64,000 nucleotides of DNA, from NCBI GenBank assembly GCA_020746875.1, contig JAGTJL010000022.1, forward strand, positions 124,001 through 188,000, in the 5' to 3' direction. This document shows, one piece after another, positions 23,082 through 35,005 of the stretch. The stretch is from Rhexocercosporidium sp. MPI-PUGE-AT-0058. Its lineage: Eukaryota > Ascomycota > Leotiomycetes > Helotiales. Position 1 is the first letter of the stretch, and the number at the start of each line of letters is the position of its first letter. The notes below the pieces were generated by a model that was not told the DNA's origin, ran no database searches, and worked only from the letters and a program-made list of their open reading frames with translations. A program made the translations under genes and the position numbers.

Positions 23082-24170
23082 ATGACGAAGATAACGTTAC
23101 ACATATGTTTCGTCCCTTTGTTGATTTTTGGTGTCGATGCAGGCTTTCAAGACCATCATGCGGCCATTGAGCGTCGCCAATCAGCTTCAGTCATCCCAGT
23201 GGAGTGCACATATGCAGACCTCATTTTGAGCGCCTGCCAAATCTTGAGCCCAGGCTTCCTTACTTTGGTTCCAGTCAGCAAGGCACCGTGTCTGTGCTAT
23301 AGCGATACAGCTTGGGCCCCTCAACTATTCGATGGTGCAATCGAGACATGTGCGTCTTGGGCAAAAACAGCAGATCCTGTAGATTACCCTGGGATCGCTA
23401 CCTATGAAGGAATCTGCACCAGTGTTGGAGATATCCTAAGCGCGAACGTTGGACCAACTACGCCCATTCCAGTCCCAGCTCCACAGCCAGTGACTCCGAA
23501 GAGTACCTCTACAACTCCACCTCCACCTGTTGTCGTGACCACTCCTCCGACTCCTCCGACTCCAACGCCGACTCAGCCACCTCCAGCTATCACTCCCTCG
23601 CCATCAAGTAGTGATTTGGGGATACGTAGCAACTCAGGATGCGCATTTGTCGGCTCAGCATTGAACTTTTGCGAGTCGATCACACCAGGTTTCTCAACTC
23701 TACTGCCATCTCAAATGGCAACATGTCTCTGCTACAGTAGCACGGCGTGGAGTCCCGGCGGCTTCGACAGACCAGTAGCAACCTGTGCAGAGTATGTCAA
23801 GACTGCTTCGCCCACGGACTATCCAGTCCTCTCCGGCCTCGAAGATTTTTGCACAATCGTTGGCGATGTTATCAATTCTGGAAGTGGAGGAGGGGGAGGA
23901 GGGGCAGCGAATACCGGAAAGCCTCTTTCCAACACCAATGCCCCAATCTTTGGATTTACTTCTAAAAGTACAAGTCCGAGCAATACGCCTTCGATCACGA
24001 GAGTTCCGGGGAGCTCAACAGGGGTTCCTCTGCCGACGACAATCACACTTGTTCCGACAACGACGGCGAACTCATCAAGTGAACTGGGCAGATCTCCCAT
24101 TGATGGTATGGTGAAGGCTATACTGCTGAGTTTCTTGGTTACAATCTTGGGCTTGCTTATTATGCTGTAA
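23082..24170 (+). CDS. GPI-anchored protein with duplicated six-Cys module
   Basis: Single exon, 362 aa. I chose the ATG at 23082 over an in-frame upstream start because it gives a clean signal peptide (MTKITLHICFVPLLIFGVDA). A dibasic ERRQ at about residue 30 could be a Kex2-type site. Two homologous modules follow, with cysteines at 42, 52, 70, 72, 90, 112 and at 187, 197, 215, 217, 235, 257. The spacing is identical in both (x9, x17, x1, x17, x21), and both share CLCYSxTAW. They are joined by a Pro/Thr-rich linker. After a Gly run and a Ser/Thr-rich stalk, the protein ends in a hydrophobic tail (MVKAILLSFLVTILGLLIML), as for GPI anchoring. It is likely a cell-wall or plasma-membrane protein. 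The module is not a CFEM domain by cysteine count; function is unknown. Confidence 0.85.
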   Translation: MTKITLHICFVPLLIFGVDAGFQDHHAAIERRQSASVIPVECTYADLILSACQILSPGFLTLVPVSKAPCLCYSDTAWAPQLFDGAIETCASWAKTADPVDYPGIATYEGICTSVGDILSANVGPTTPIPVPAPQPVTPKSTSTTPPPPVVVTTPPTPPTPTPTQPPPAITPSPSSSDLGIRSNSGCAFVGSALNFCESITPGFSTLLPSQMATCLCYSSTAWSPGGFDRPVATCAEYVKTASPTDYPVLSGLEDFCTIVGDVINSGSGGGGGGAANTGKPLSNTNAPIFGFTSKSTSPSNTPSITRVPGSSTGVPLPTTITLVPTTTANSSSELGRSPIDGMVKAILLSFLVTILGLLIML

Positions 24171-25588
24171 TGTCGATGCGTGAGTAATTGGGGTTCAGTT
24201 GTGGGGATTGTAACGAAGGATGTAATGATGAATGATGCCTGTTGGGATGGACCCAAGCGTTTGCGCAATAATTAGCTTAGTGGACGAATTATCCAAACTA
24301 TTAGTACCTCCCTCTTTGAGCCGATCCTACCGCTCGATATGTCGGAAACGAGGGACGGGTAAACAATAGATTTCTAACCGAATTGATACCCGGCAGCCGG
24401 CGGGACATGTTCTCTTTGTTTGGCCGAGTCAGCACAAGGATGATACGCAGAACGGCTACTCTAGGTTCGCGAACTAAATTTCACGGAAGCTTCCCGGCTT
24501 CAAACACGAAGTGTCATAAAGCAGTTCCTACAAGCACCGGTACCCCTCACCACACCAGAGTCGCAGGATTCCGCATCCTCTAAACTTGTTCGCCTTACAG
24601 CCTCGGAATATCAAAGTCCAACAAGTTGAACAAGACGTTAAGAGAACACTTGTTATTGCCGCGAACATAGGACGACGGTTCCGAATTATCGGAACGGACT
24701 CTGCAAGATCCTTTTCATGTATTCTTGAGGCTACAAGTAGAGCCCAAGCTCAAAACGATCACCTTACCCGTAAATCCCCAAAAACCTCACGCCAAATTGA
24801 TATATAGTAGCAGCCTCCTCCAGATTGGAATCTAGTTCATGGCATTTCAAACATGCCGAGGCGAGAGAATCAATACGATTACTCACTATACCTAGGCACT
24901 GCTCTCCACAGAACGTAAGCGAATAGATTACTAACTGTCCAGCTTGTACCAAATACAGTAAACTTCTACTGTATGACCGTCCAAACCCTGAGATAGGGAA
25001 CTTCCTACTCCGGGCTTGTGCGGACATAATGCAACCTGACGAGGTAATTAAGGTAAATGGTCTCTTTTATTAGATCAAAACTAAGGCAAAGGAACGGGTA
25101 TGCTGCTAGGAATCTGATGCGTACCCGTGCCAAGATGATGCCCCCGCAGTCATACATTCGTCTCAGTGCCGGCGTGCCACAGAAGATGTACCAATACAGT
25201 CAGACTGGCTCGAAGATTACTTCATTTAGAATAAGATTCGCAGGCTGTTCCAGATTTCACTTATTCCCAGTGTTGATTTGTCCAATAATCCCCAATGCGT
25301 GATTCGCATTACAGTGCAAACCTGGCTAAGGTTTCGGAGGTTGGAACTCCCTACCTGCGGCGATATTCCGTCCTGCAGGTTGGGACGGATGCTGGTGAGC
25401 TGTCAGCTTGCAGTTTCATCCGAGCTCATAACGAGCTAAGGCGAGAGAAAGTACAGTAGCGTCGAATACATCTTTTTAAGAAGGTTAGTAACTGCAGGAT
25501 GGAAGTTGACTTCCATCTCTTTTAGCCTCCTCGGTTTATCTCTTCATATTTCGTTGCATCCTCACCTGGTCAACCAACAAAATTCAAT
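24171..25588. other. Intergenic, no gene seen
   Basis: No coding sequence supported. Contains the promoter of the aldehyde dehydrogenase gene at its right end. Confidence 0.5.
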
Positions 25589-27353
25589 ATGGCGTCCTCA
25601 ACCTATGAAACAAGGCTCTTTATCAATAACGAAGTGAGCAATCATCAAGCCACCCACTTCCCTTATGCCAAATCACGACTTCGAAACTAACAGCTTCAGT
25701 ACGTCTCTGCCAAATCTTCTGAGACACTTTCCCTCATCAATCCCTTTGATGGCTCTAAGATCGACGCTGCGGTTCAAGTAGCTGGTGAGGAAGATGTTGA
25801 AGCCGCCGTCTCTGCTGCTCAGGCGGCATTCAAGTCCGGACCATGGAGCACTTACACCGGCTCACAGCGTGCTAAATGCATGCTGAAGTTCGCTGATCTG
25901 ATTGATGCGAATGCCGCAAAGCTCGCCGAGCTGGACTCAATCACTATGGGCGCTCCAGTTGCAATTGGAGCAGGATTCTTAATTCCAGCGGCTGCAGCAG
26001 CGTTTAGATGTAGGTTCGGGTCAAAGAAAGGAAGGGCTTCGCTGACTTGGAAAGACTATGCCGGATGGGCAGATAAGATTGAGGGTGAGTCATTCGGTGC
26101 GGATGATGGAACGTACAAGATTGTTAGACATGAACCTCTCGGCGTTTGTGCCGGTATCGCGCCATGGAACGCTCCCATATTGTACGTTGGGTGGAAAATT
26201 TCCCCGGCCGTGGCCGCGGGAAATACAGTAAGAGTACAATTTCGTAGACAAGACCAGTTCTGACCCATTCTCAGTTCATCTTCAAATCTTCCGAGAAGTC
26301 TCCACTCAGCGCTCTCATTCTAGGAAACCTGGTTGTTGAGGCCGGCTTCCCACCGGGAGTCATTCAGTTTCTCAGTGGAGGAGGAAAGACTGGTGGGTTA
26401 CTCGCTTCCCACATGAAAATCTCCAAGATCAGCTTCACCGGATCGACCTTCACAGGCAAGATTGTTCAGAAATTGGCACTAGAGAGTAACATGAAGTCCT
26501 GTGTTCTGGAACTGGGAGGAAAGTCGCCCGCTTTGGTGTTTGCTGACGCAAACATTCCCAACGCTGTTGGCTCGTATGTTTTGTGCTGAAATTCCTTCCA
26601 CTTTTCTGACGTCTTCTAGAACTGCTGATGGGTTCTTGTTGAACTCTGGGCAAGTATGTGTCGCTGGATCTCGTCTATTCGTCGAGGAATCCATTGCTCC
26701 GGCGTTCATCGATGCTGTCAAGGAGCGCTTCACCACAATTTCATCGGCCCTAGGGGCAGACCCGAGAACCGGAACTACTATGCATGGCCCTGTAGCTGAT
26801 GAGGCTCAGTTCAACCGTGTCATGTCGTACATTGATCTGGGTAAAGAGTTCAACGCACCTGTTATTGGTGGCAACCGAAAGGGAGAGAAGGGTTTCTTCA
26901 TCGAACCAACTCTATTTGTCAATCCGGATAGAAAGGGAAAGGTCTTCAATGAGGAAATTTTCGGACCCGTATTGAGTATCGTAACGTTTAAGACTGAGGA
27001 GGAAGCGATCGAGCTGGCAAACGACACTGTAACTGGTCTCTCAGGTACGAATCGTCTCGATAAAGGATACTTGAGGGTACTAACTCCACTGTGTAGCTTC
27101 AGTCTATACCTCTGACATTACTCGTGCTCTCCGAGTGTCAGCGAAGATTGACTCGGGCAATGTCTCGATAAATGCTCCTCACTTTCCGAACCAGCAAGTA
27201 CCATTTGGCGGCTTCAAGGAGAGCGGAAATGGTAAGGAATTGGGGAAATATGGATTGCAATCATATATGCGGACTAAGACTGTCCTGATCAAGTGAGTGA
27301 AAATCATTCAGAAGAGGAGAAGAAATCTAATATGTGACAGCATGAAGTTGTGA
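25589..27353 (+). CDS. Aldehyde dehydrogenase, NAD(P)-dependent
   Basis: Six exons: 25589-25633, 25700-26227, 26275-26573, 26620-27044, 27097-27292, 27341-27353, all in phase, giving 501 aa, the usual ALDH length. It oxidises aldehydes to carboxylic acids with NAD(P)+. Visible ALDH features are IAPWNAPI (the Asn of PWN stabilises the thiohemiacetal), FTGSTFTG (Rossmann cofactor loop), general base Glu270 in LELGGKSP, nucleophile Cys304 in NSGQVCVAG, and EEIFGPVLS. The spacing of 34 residues from Glu to Cys is as in the family. No organelle presequence is evident (MASSTYETRLFINNE), so it is probably cytosolic. The last exon encodes only three and a third codons before the stop. Substrate specificity cannot be read from sequence. 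Confidence 0.95.
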
Positions 27354-27804
27354 CAGAAGATGTAAAAAGGAGGAGCCATTTCAAACGACTTGGTTTGAAC
27401 TATGTATCAAATACAAGATTATGAAACGCAATGCAGGTAATGCAGGTACTTATCTGCAATTTAAGCAGTATAGGTTTGGGGTGCTTGTGACGTTCGTAAT
27501 CATATTTGTCAACCTCCGGACAAAATGTTGCAGAGCATTTCAATCTCCGTATCTCTATGAAGCATAGCATTTACCGAGACTCGAGAAGACTCATAGTAAA
27601 AACATCCCTTCTCGCCTGAAAATCTGCCGCTCGTGTATTGGAAGCTTGAAGGCGAAGAAAATCTAGGCTTGTTCATCGTTTTCGACCGCTCCACTAATTC
27701 TGTCTTCCGTACACAGCATCAAATGGCTAGACTCTAACGAATGGATGGCGGCGAACCACGATGTACGAAGCTCTTCTAGTGGCCATGCAGCTACGGTATC
27801 GGCG

Positions 27805-28248
27805 TCATAATTCTTTGACTGGAGGCACAGCTTCGATATGCCTAACACCTGGACAAATCAGGGTGGCGTGGCACAGATTTTGGGCTTGAACGGCAACCAA
27901 TCTGTGTAGGCTCACAAATCTTCCTCTTTTCCTACTGGCCAATTGTGCAGACTTGTTGTCCAACCAGATTTCCACAAAGCTGCCCCTTAGCTAGAGCTTC
28001 TAGCTGTCAGCTTCCAGTTCGAATTCCGCGTTGGCTTGCTGTCTTCAAGCTTCGTTTCTGCATTCCGTTAGCATTCGCGATGGCTCAACCGTCGTAGGCG
28101 TGGTCCATATACGGGTTTGCGCTTCCTGCGAGCCTTTGAGGAGTGTGGACAGTCTATTCGTGGATGTGGCACTCGTGTTGTTGAGAAAGTGAAGCTTCTG
28201 CATCAAGAGACCGAGGTTGGGCTCAGGAGCTCTCGCACCATTCCTCAT
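27805..28248 (-). pseudogene. Stop-interrupted frame, unknown
   Basis: From an ATG at 28248 one minus-strand frame continues to a TGA at 27805, but with three internal stops between about 28047 and 27990 (TGA, TAG, TAG). The last 62 codons (RGSFVEIWLDNKSAQLASRK and on to PPVKEL) look coding. I found no GT donor that would remove the stops. The family is not recognised, and chance is a real alternative. Confidence 0.2.
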
Positions 28249-29145
28249 CCGGACACAATCTCACCCCACCTGCCCACTTCAATTCTTCCCACCTCAGTTC
28301 CCTCCTTCATCCAACATCACAACATTTCACGCATTGAATCTTGCCCTTGAAATTGACGTGAGAACCCGAAAGGGCAAAATCCTTCCCATTATGCAGTTGA
28401 ATTGTCGCCAGGGCGAGCAATGCTACAGGACCTGATCGCACGATCTGTTGGTTGAGGTTAATTATCATCATTGGGCAGCGAAGACCCAACCTAACTTAAT
28501 AAATCCTCTCGGACTCAACGATGGCCTTTGATTTCGTCGCCTCATTTTGTTGTGGCTGGGAAGGAGCTTCAATTGAGTCAATGCTCGTCAGCCTTGTTTC
28601 TATAACTATTTATCGGAAGGCAATGGTTAATTGTGGCGTTTGTTTACTCCTATTCTTCTATCATACACCGCTTCTATAGCTCTACATCCCCTGTGTTCTG
28701 TGGTTTAAGCACTTTTTCATTGTGGGTTGTGCCCACCCACGGAGCGGGTACGCAGTGGAGATGTCTGATGCACCTTCGACTGTTTACATCCAGCCTTTCC
28801 TCAAGGCTGACGACATCCTTGCTGCTGGGTTAAACTCCGCAACTCGCGTTGGATGACAATGCTCTAAATTACTGAGATATGTAGTGTCCGTGTATCATCA
28901 CACCTGCATTTTCATATTGGGCGCTGGAGCGAAGTCATTCATTCAAGATTGGCCATGGCAAGAACTTGATAGCCCAACGGAGGGCACAATTGCCCTTCGA
29001 AATAGATACCACAAAGTGGCTGACACTTGTCATATCCCCCATAGGCCATGGCCCCGAGAGACCCCCCAACATTGAAAGGGAAGGATAAGAAGGGATCGCC
29101 AGTCCACTTATCTTCGGAACTTTACTGCCATCAATTAATGCTAAA
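28249..29145. other. Intergenic, no gene seen
   Basis: Upstream region of the first zinc-finger gene. No supported coding sequence. Confidence 0.45.
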
Positions 29146-30423
29146 ATGGGTCAAATAAGCAAGTTACCTTCGTCCAAGTCAAATCCAGACACCAAAAAGA
29201 TCAAATGCGACTATGAGGAATACGACTGTCAAAAGTACTTCTCGCGTGCCAGGGAAATGATTCGTCACAAACACGAGTTCCACGAAGATCCTAAGAAATG
29301 CCCTTGGTGTACGTATAGTGCCAAACGAGATGGCAGACTATGGGAACATCTCCGTGATGAACATGAACCGAGACCTTACACAACACGTAAGCAATGACTC
29401 CTTGACACTACTAACAGTTTCCGGGATCACATTTGCTAATGATCATCAGAACCCAAAACCCTACCGGTGCCCGAACCGACCCAAAGGGAGGCTCAAAGTC
29501 CAGGTAAGGATTGGATGATTATTCGTTGGCGAGGAGATTGCTCATTGATGTGAATAGATACTCGTCAACCCATTGGCTTGATGGATACCAAAAAAAGTAG
29601 TCTTCCATCTGACTCTGGTCATTGGTCAAGGGGCAAAGAAAGAGGCCAAAACCCAAGAGAAGTCTCTCCGATACTTGGCCAGGTTGAAGGTTAGTCAAAG
29701 TCTTGTGAGCAGTGAATGAATCCTGACAGCGACACAGAAGGATCAAATCGTCCAGAACTAAACTATACTATGGAACAGGTTCGGGACTTCAGTCAAGCGA
29801 ATCAACACACAATTGGGCTCCCAGCACTGCCAGCAGCGACCTTGGACAAGTCACCGCCAATAATGTCCTGGGCGAATCCTTTGGATACACCACCTCAACA
29901 ATTTGTCAATCCAAATACGTTTGAATACACTTCTTCCAGCCATGTCTTCCCTGGCACGGATGTGAACGGTTATTCACCAAGACCAATTATGGTCTCACCT
30001 CAAGCTCATCGGCTTCCCATCCAGCAGTATGATACTTCTTTCCAACCTGGCCACCAACCCGCATCATTCTTGACGCCTTTTCAAGGACAGAGCTTAGGGC
30101 AGCCGAGCTTCGATGAGCAGCATTGGGCCGCCCCAGTCAATCAAACTTCCGAGTATGGGTCTTATACCTACAATACAGACTACCAGGGAGTCGACGCTGC
30201 CCCCCCATCCTTCGCTCAAACGAGTCCAGCCGCCCCCAGAATGCTGCAATCTCGCGTGCCTCGAGCAATTCCGAGCAATGTTCTTCGCATGGATGGTAGC
30301 TGGAGAGCTCAGACAGCGCCCCCAACGGCATCTCCTGCAGATCTTGCTGAAGATCAGAATGCTGAAATTGATCAAGACTCCGCATACTCCAATGATTGTG
30401 GGGGTTGGGGCATCGACGATTAA
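29146..30423 (+). CDS. C2H2 zinc-finger protein (copy 1)
   Basis: Exons 29146-29386, 29450-29503, 29558-29689, 29738-30423; every junction is phase 1, giving 370 aa. The first exon holds two zinc fingers: one starting CDYEEYDC with RHKHEFH, and one KKCPWCTYSAKRDGRLWEHLRDEH (CPWC, then H-x4-H). The linker runs through exons 2-3 and is Pro/Ser-rich. The last exon is a long low-complexity region rich in Gln, Pro, Ser and Tyr ending GGWGIDD, which could be an activation region. It is likely a nuclear DNA-binding regulator, though no target is known. It is related to the gene at 33813-35005: same KKCPWC finger, same phase-1 introns, and a similar EQVE/GQVE sequence at the last junction. Confidence 0.8.
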
Positions 30424-32917
30424 GGGCACATTTAAATGGACGATTGTTTTTGCCATGCAATGTGCCTCGAGTGTTTCCTGCGCCGTTGTCTTCAATCTCT
30501 TTGCCGGGTCTCCTCTCCTATCTTTTCTTTTCGTTTTTCGTCTAGGGCTTGCTCTTCAGTTGAAATCAATGTCCCTGATGTCTTTCATTTGTTCAGGCCG
30601 TGATGATCTACTAGTTAAATACGTTCGCTCAGGCGATCAATACATGATTATATTTATACCTTAGATCATGGTCTATGTATCCTGTTGATAGTAGCGTGGC
30701 TTTTTTCCCAATGTAAATGAGTAAGACTTCAGCTTCGCGAGCTCATTATTATGGCGATACGGCCTGATTGAAGACATTGCATAGAAGCCCAACCATGCCT
30801 TGGTTTGAGCACTACATATGGGAAAGCGGACCGCATGATACTCCAAAAAGCCATCTCCCCACTAGGAGTCCACCACAAACCTGCCAAATGATGACAGGAC
30901 AACATCTGTGCATGCTCCTTATAACGGTCGCATTAGTCTCAAGCAGGAAGTCGAATTCTGCGAATAGCTACTCGCTAATCTTGCAGTAGTACCATGTGCA
31001 TGCATGTTCCCGCATGTTTACACTTCAACTGGCTTTTAGCGAGGTCTGTCACTGGCTGGAGATCCCTTGCTGCTGTCGCTCAAGATGTCCCACACACCCG
31101 GTTGAGATGATACCGCATCTTGGGATTGCTGGTCTTAATCATCTGGGGCTTGGAAGGACATCGTTTATCCGAATTTAATGCAATGTAATACGAGAATCGA
31201 AAGAGGGAGAGTTAACAGGAGGCGGTGAAGTGTTCAACATTCAATTGGAAGGAGAATTTAGTGGTACATGGTGGTTCCCAAGGGATCATATAACAGAACC
31301 AGCAAGTGACTGAAAAGTTGGATGAAATAGACGAAGCAAATATTCTCTCTTTCAATAAAAGGATGCTTTACCCCTCCTAGCAGAATTTTCTGTCAAGTTG
31401 CGTCCCTGAGCAAGGGCACCTGTGTCTTTTGACTCAACTCAACCTGGCACATATTTGGATGGGTTGACCTAATCGAATACATCAACCCCGAAAACTAAGA
31501 TCATGGATCTCACGAAAATTTCGTTGAGCTCACCAGTGCGATCTGTCCACGGCTGGGATACAGTATTGACGCAGCACTTCCGACAGAGCCTCCGACGGAC
31601 AAATCGAGGGACTGACTGCGGTACCAGCTGAGCGCCATGAGAAAGTTCGCATCAAAGATCATGTACCTGATACCCTTTCTCTCGATTCTTTTCCGGCCCG
31701 GTATGAAGACTGACAGTGGAGTAGGTTGGGCTATGGTGTTCGTTTGTGCTGATATGTTCCAACACCGCCACTAACTAGCTCATCACGGCACATGGCAACT
31801 GCTCGTTGTGCCCAACTATGCAATGAAGTAAGAGAGTAACTCTCGTCATGCGAAGAATGACATCATATGTGCCGGAAGAGCTGCTTCCTCCTCTCACTGG
31901 TCTGAAGGAAGGCCTCGCTCGCAAACTTATGGCAGACAACGAACTTCTTTAAGGATTGCCGCAAGAGTCATATGCGGTCTGAAAACATTCGTTCCAAAGA
32001 ATTGGTAGTTGGTGTGCTTACTCAATAGCTCAAGAGACCCAACTGTTCGGACTCATACTGTCTGTCGTCTCCAGGTCCACCGTACTCTCTGTTCCAACTT
32101 GCTTCGCCGTGTGTATATTCCACCGTCAGCTTCCTTCTAATGAATGATGTGGCTTGACCGAGCTACCGCAACGGTGTTCTTCAGTCTAAGTAACAGACTC
32201 TGCGATATCGATTCGAGGTTGGCCTGGGCCCCAAAGACCAACGATGCGACCTCCAGACGTCGCCGTGTCAGTACTCTGATCGGCAGAGGCTTTCCAAAAT
32301 TTCCTATGTCGACAATTCGATAGTATGGAGGGCTTGGGAATTGTCCAATGATTCGATTATTCGAAAGTCTGTTTGTTTGTCAATCGGTCCCAAAGATCGA
32401 GTCTTTCCAGTACCTGATTTCCCAGCCGCTGGCTTCTTGCGATGAAAGGGTCAGATAGGCAGAACGACGATACACTCACCTGCAGAATATGTATCGGATA
32501 TCTGTCAACAGAAACGAGGCTGACGGAGAAGAGAGCTTATTGTAGCATCCTCTCCTGTGGTAATTTTGGAGGTCGTGATAGTTCACAGATGCTAATCGAG
32601 GCTTCTTTGGAATGTCTCAGAACCCCCATTCCTAGGAGGGGCACAGCCTACCCCAGCCCGCAATCTCAATCAGGGTCATGATCATCAACAGAGGAAATAC
32701 TTCCAGCACGGTTCAAAAACTCATATACCTTTTTTGGCCTCTACCGAAATCCATCTTCGAGGCACTGTTAACCACAACTTTTTTGATTGACTACTCAGGA
32801 CAAGACTAAACACATTCTTGACTGGCACACGAAACCTGTGGCGTCGTGAGGGGGGGCACTTGAACCAAGTTGGTCGAGCGGCTCCCTACAGAAGGATTTT
32901 AAGCTGCCATTGTTCCT
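30424..32917. other. Intergenic between zinc-finger genes
   Basis: No gene is supported. A few short coding-like runs (for example at about 31858-31953) are isolated and cannot be joined by sensible introns. They may be decayed sequence. Confidence 0.4.
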
Positions 32918-33175
32918 ATGGAACAGACTCATGGTGGTGTACCGTTTGTGATAACGAATGGTCGGGCATCTACCGGTGCCCTCAGATTCTCCTCCTTGTT
33001 TGTTGCTCTCGCACCCCAAGTCCACATCGGGGGTGCAATGCTGCCAGGCGAGGTAAACCTGCAAGTATGCCCCCTTTATGCTTCGGATAGTGTTTTCATC
33101 TGGCACTTACTTGGGAAGGATAATCAGCGGGGTGCTTTCGTTCGTGTCTTGGATTTCCTCCATACGAAGGTATGA
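32918..33175 (+). CDS. Small hypothetical ORF, weak
   Basis: An ATG-started 85-aa frame (MEQTHGGVPFVITNGRASTG and on to FLHTKV) with coding-like codon pattern (purine-first codons). It ends at TGA 33173-33175, which overlaps a GTATGA that could act as a splice donor, so the true end may lie further on. It overlaps the minus-strand frame at 33124-33561; at most one is likely to be real. No family recognised. Confidence 0.22.
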   Translation: MEQTHGGVPFVITNGRASTGALRFSSLFVALAPQVHIGGAMLPGEVNLQVCPLYASDSVFIWHLLGKDNQRGAFVRVLDFLHTKV

Positions 33176-33561
33176 CAGGCGGTGAGTCCATTTCCTGAGA
33201 AGACAATGTCATGGTCTTGAGGGCACATAAGCCCAGCTGAAGCCGGGCGGGAGACGCGTCCGCAAATTGGACAGTCAACACGGAACACAAACAAGAACAA
33301 GGCCATTGCGCTGATCTGATGAATAGCGGATGCTTGCTCACTTATCATTGGACCAAGGATAATGTGGTTAAATAAAGTCTTCGTGACTGACTCGCCAGCA
33401 AAATAGCCAGTAATACGCTGCTGAGGTAGGCAGGCAGCAGCTATGTAGCCTCCCCTCTCTCCTTTTGCGGAAAACTCAACATCATCACATATCTTTTCTG
33501 TTCCGAGTTTTTCAGATTCTCCGATGCTTTTTTCACATACTCTGACTATGTAATCGAACAA
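33124..33561 (-). CDS. Possible exon, unknown protein
   Basis: Open minus-strand frame of 145 codons with marked purine-first codon bias (GESEKLGTEKICDDVEFSAK and on to RKSKTRTKAPR). There is no ATG near its beginning; the first internal Met is in GPMISEQASA. If real it is a downstream exon whose upstream partner I could not place. It contains a CPICG pair and a later CPQDH, a possible but unconfirmed zinc site. Confidence 0.25.
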   Translation of the reverse strand: MFDYIVRVCEKSIGESEKLGTEKICDDVEFSAKGERGGYIAAACLPQQRITGYFAGESVTKTLFNHIILGPMISEQASAIHQISAMALFLFVFRVDCPICGRVSRPASAGLMCPQDHDIVFSGNGLTACHTFVWRKSKTRTKAPR

Positions 33562-33812
33562 CGCAAGCTACAAATGGCTCTACCCTCGCCTCGGCGAAAG
33601 CAAAAGTAATGTCATGCCATCAAAGGAACCGCTGGGTCGGAAGCATGCATGTGTTCATCTTGCTGTTGCCCTCTGCGAGAACCCGCGAGGTATTAAACCC
33701 GTCACTAGAGAGGTTGCATGAGGTGAAGAGGTAAATTGATAAAGGCAATTCATCTCCTCATTCCAAGTATTCTGTCTACACAGCCCAAGAAATACATTTG
33801 CTATCGTCTAAC

Positions 33813-35005
33813 ATGAGCTCCTGGAAATGTACCGTCGCTTCTTGCAAACGTATCCTCCCTTTCACGAGGAAGCAAGATAGGGATCGACACGTATCTGATA
33901 CGCATGGAACTCCGAAAAAGTGCCCCTGGTGTCCGAAGACATACGGCAGATACTACAAAGTTCGCGCTCACATCCACACAGAGCATAGGAGGGCAATAGA
34001 ACAACCTATCTTTACATTCCAACAGTATCCTACGCCCAAGATCTGCCCTTGTTGTAACTTCGTAAGCTTCGATGACCATAACTTGCTCAATCATATCGAC
34101 ACTTGTCACAAACGACAATGCAAGAAAGGCTCCAGAACTAGTAAGTCGATCTTTACCAATAGACCCTAATCCAATTGTCTTTGACAGAATTATAGTGGCC
34201 AAAGGCTCACCGCAGAGTGCAGACTTCAGTAGCACGGATATGCGCCACTCCTCCCAACTGGGTCCCACCGTACTTGAACAGGTTGAACGTCGGTCAGCAT
34301 AAATCCAACACAAATAGACATCTAGTGCTGTGCACAGAGGTCAACAATGACTCGGGAATCTCTGACAACTATCTATCCTTGAATAGGAACGGCACTCAAG
34401 CACTCCCTGCATACTATGTCAACCCTTACCCCATCGGCGGAGTCTCCGAAGTCACACCCGGCTATACCACACAGCCATATACTTCGTTCAATAGTCCACC
34501 AAATTACTTCCCGCCTCTGAGCAAGGGAAAGCACGCAGACTATCATCGGGTAGATTTGTATACAGAGCAGTACTCGCCAAATCAACTTTCAACTTTAAAT
34601 CCGCTGGATTTGAGGAGTCATTCGGCACATGTATCATTTCCTTGTCCCGAATCTGGGGCCGGAAACGACATTAATCAGCCTCCATGTTACTTTGCAGTGG
34701 GCAATGTGCCTCCTTGTGCCGCAGAAAATCAACAAACGTATACACACGGCTCTTCGGCATCCTTTCAGTCCTTTACTTATGCAACCCTAGATTACTCACA
34801 CACAACACCAAATCGCACCACATACCCTAGTGGCAATCTCAGCAATCATGGTAGTTTTACACATGAAGTAACTACATCGGCGGGTTCCAGCATCGGATAT
34901 ACCCTTTCGTCGGCAATTCAGAATGTAGCACTTCCTTCTCAACACGAAAGTCATGACTCCCTTGGATATCTCAAGATTAGTCCTTCAAGAAATATGGCAT
35001 ATTAG
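33813..35005 (+). CDS. C2H2 zinc-finger protein (copy 2)
   Basis: Exons 33813-34140, 34196-34288, 34338-35005, both junctions phase 1, giving 362 aa. The start is the ATG of MSSWKCTVASC; the longer open frame upstream has no earlier ATG. The first exon contains three zinc-finger-like units: CTVASC with H-x4-H, KKCPWCPKTYGRYYKVRAH with IHTEH, and KICPCCNFVSFDDHNLLNH with IDTCH. The rest is low-complexity, rich in Tyr, Pro, Ser and Asn, like copy 1. It is probably a nuclear regulator. Compared with copy 1 it has one finger more and one intron fewer, consistent with an old tandem duplication followed by divergence. Confidence 0.75.

Noticed and set aside
24171..25588. Possible transposon or RIP-affected remnant
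   Set aside because: No terminal repeats, no transposase-like translation and no strong AT bias visible by eye.
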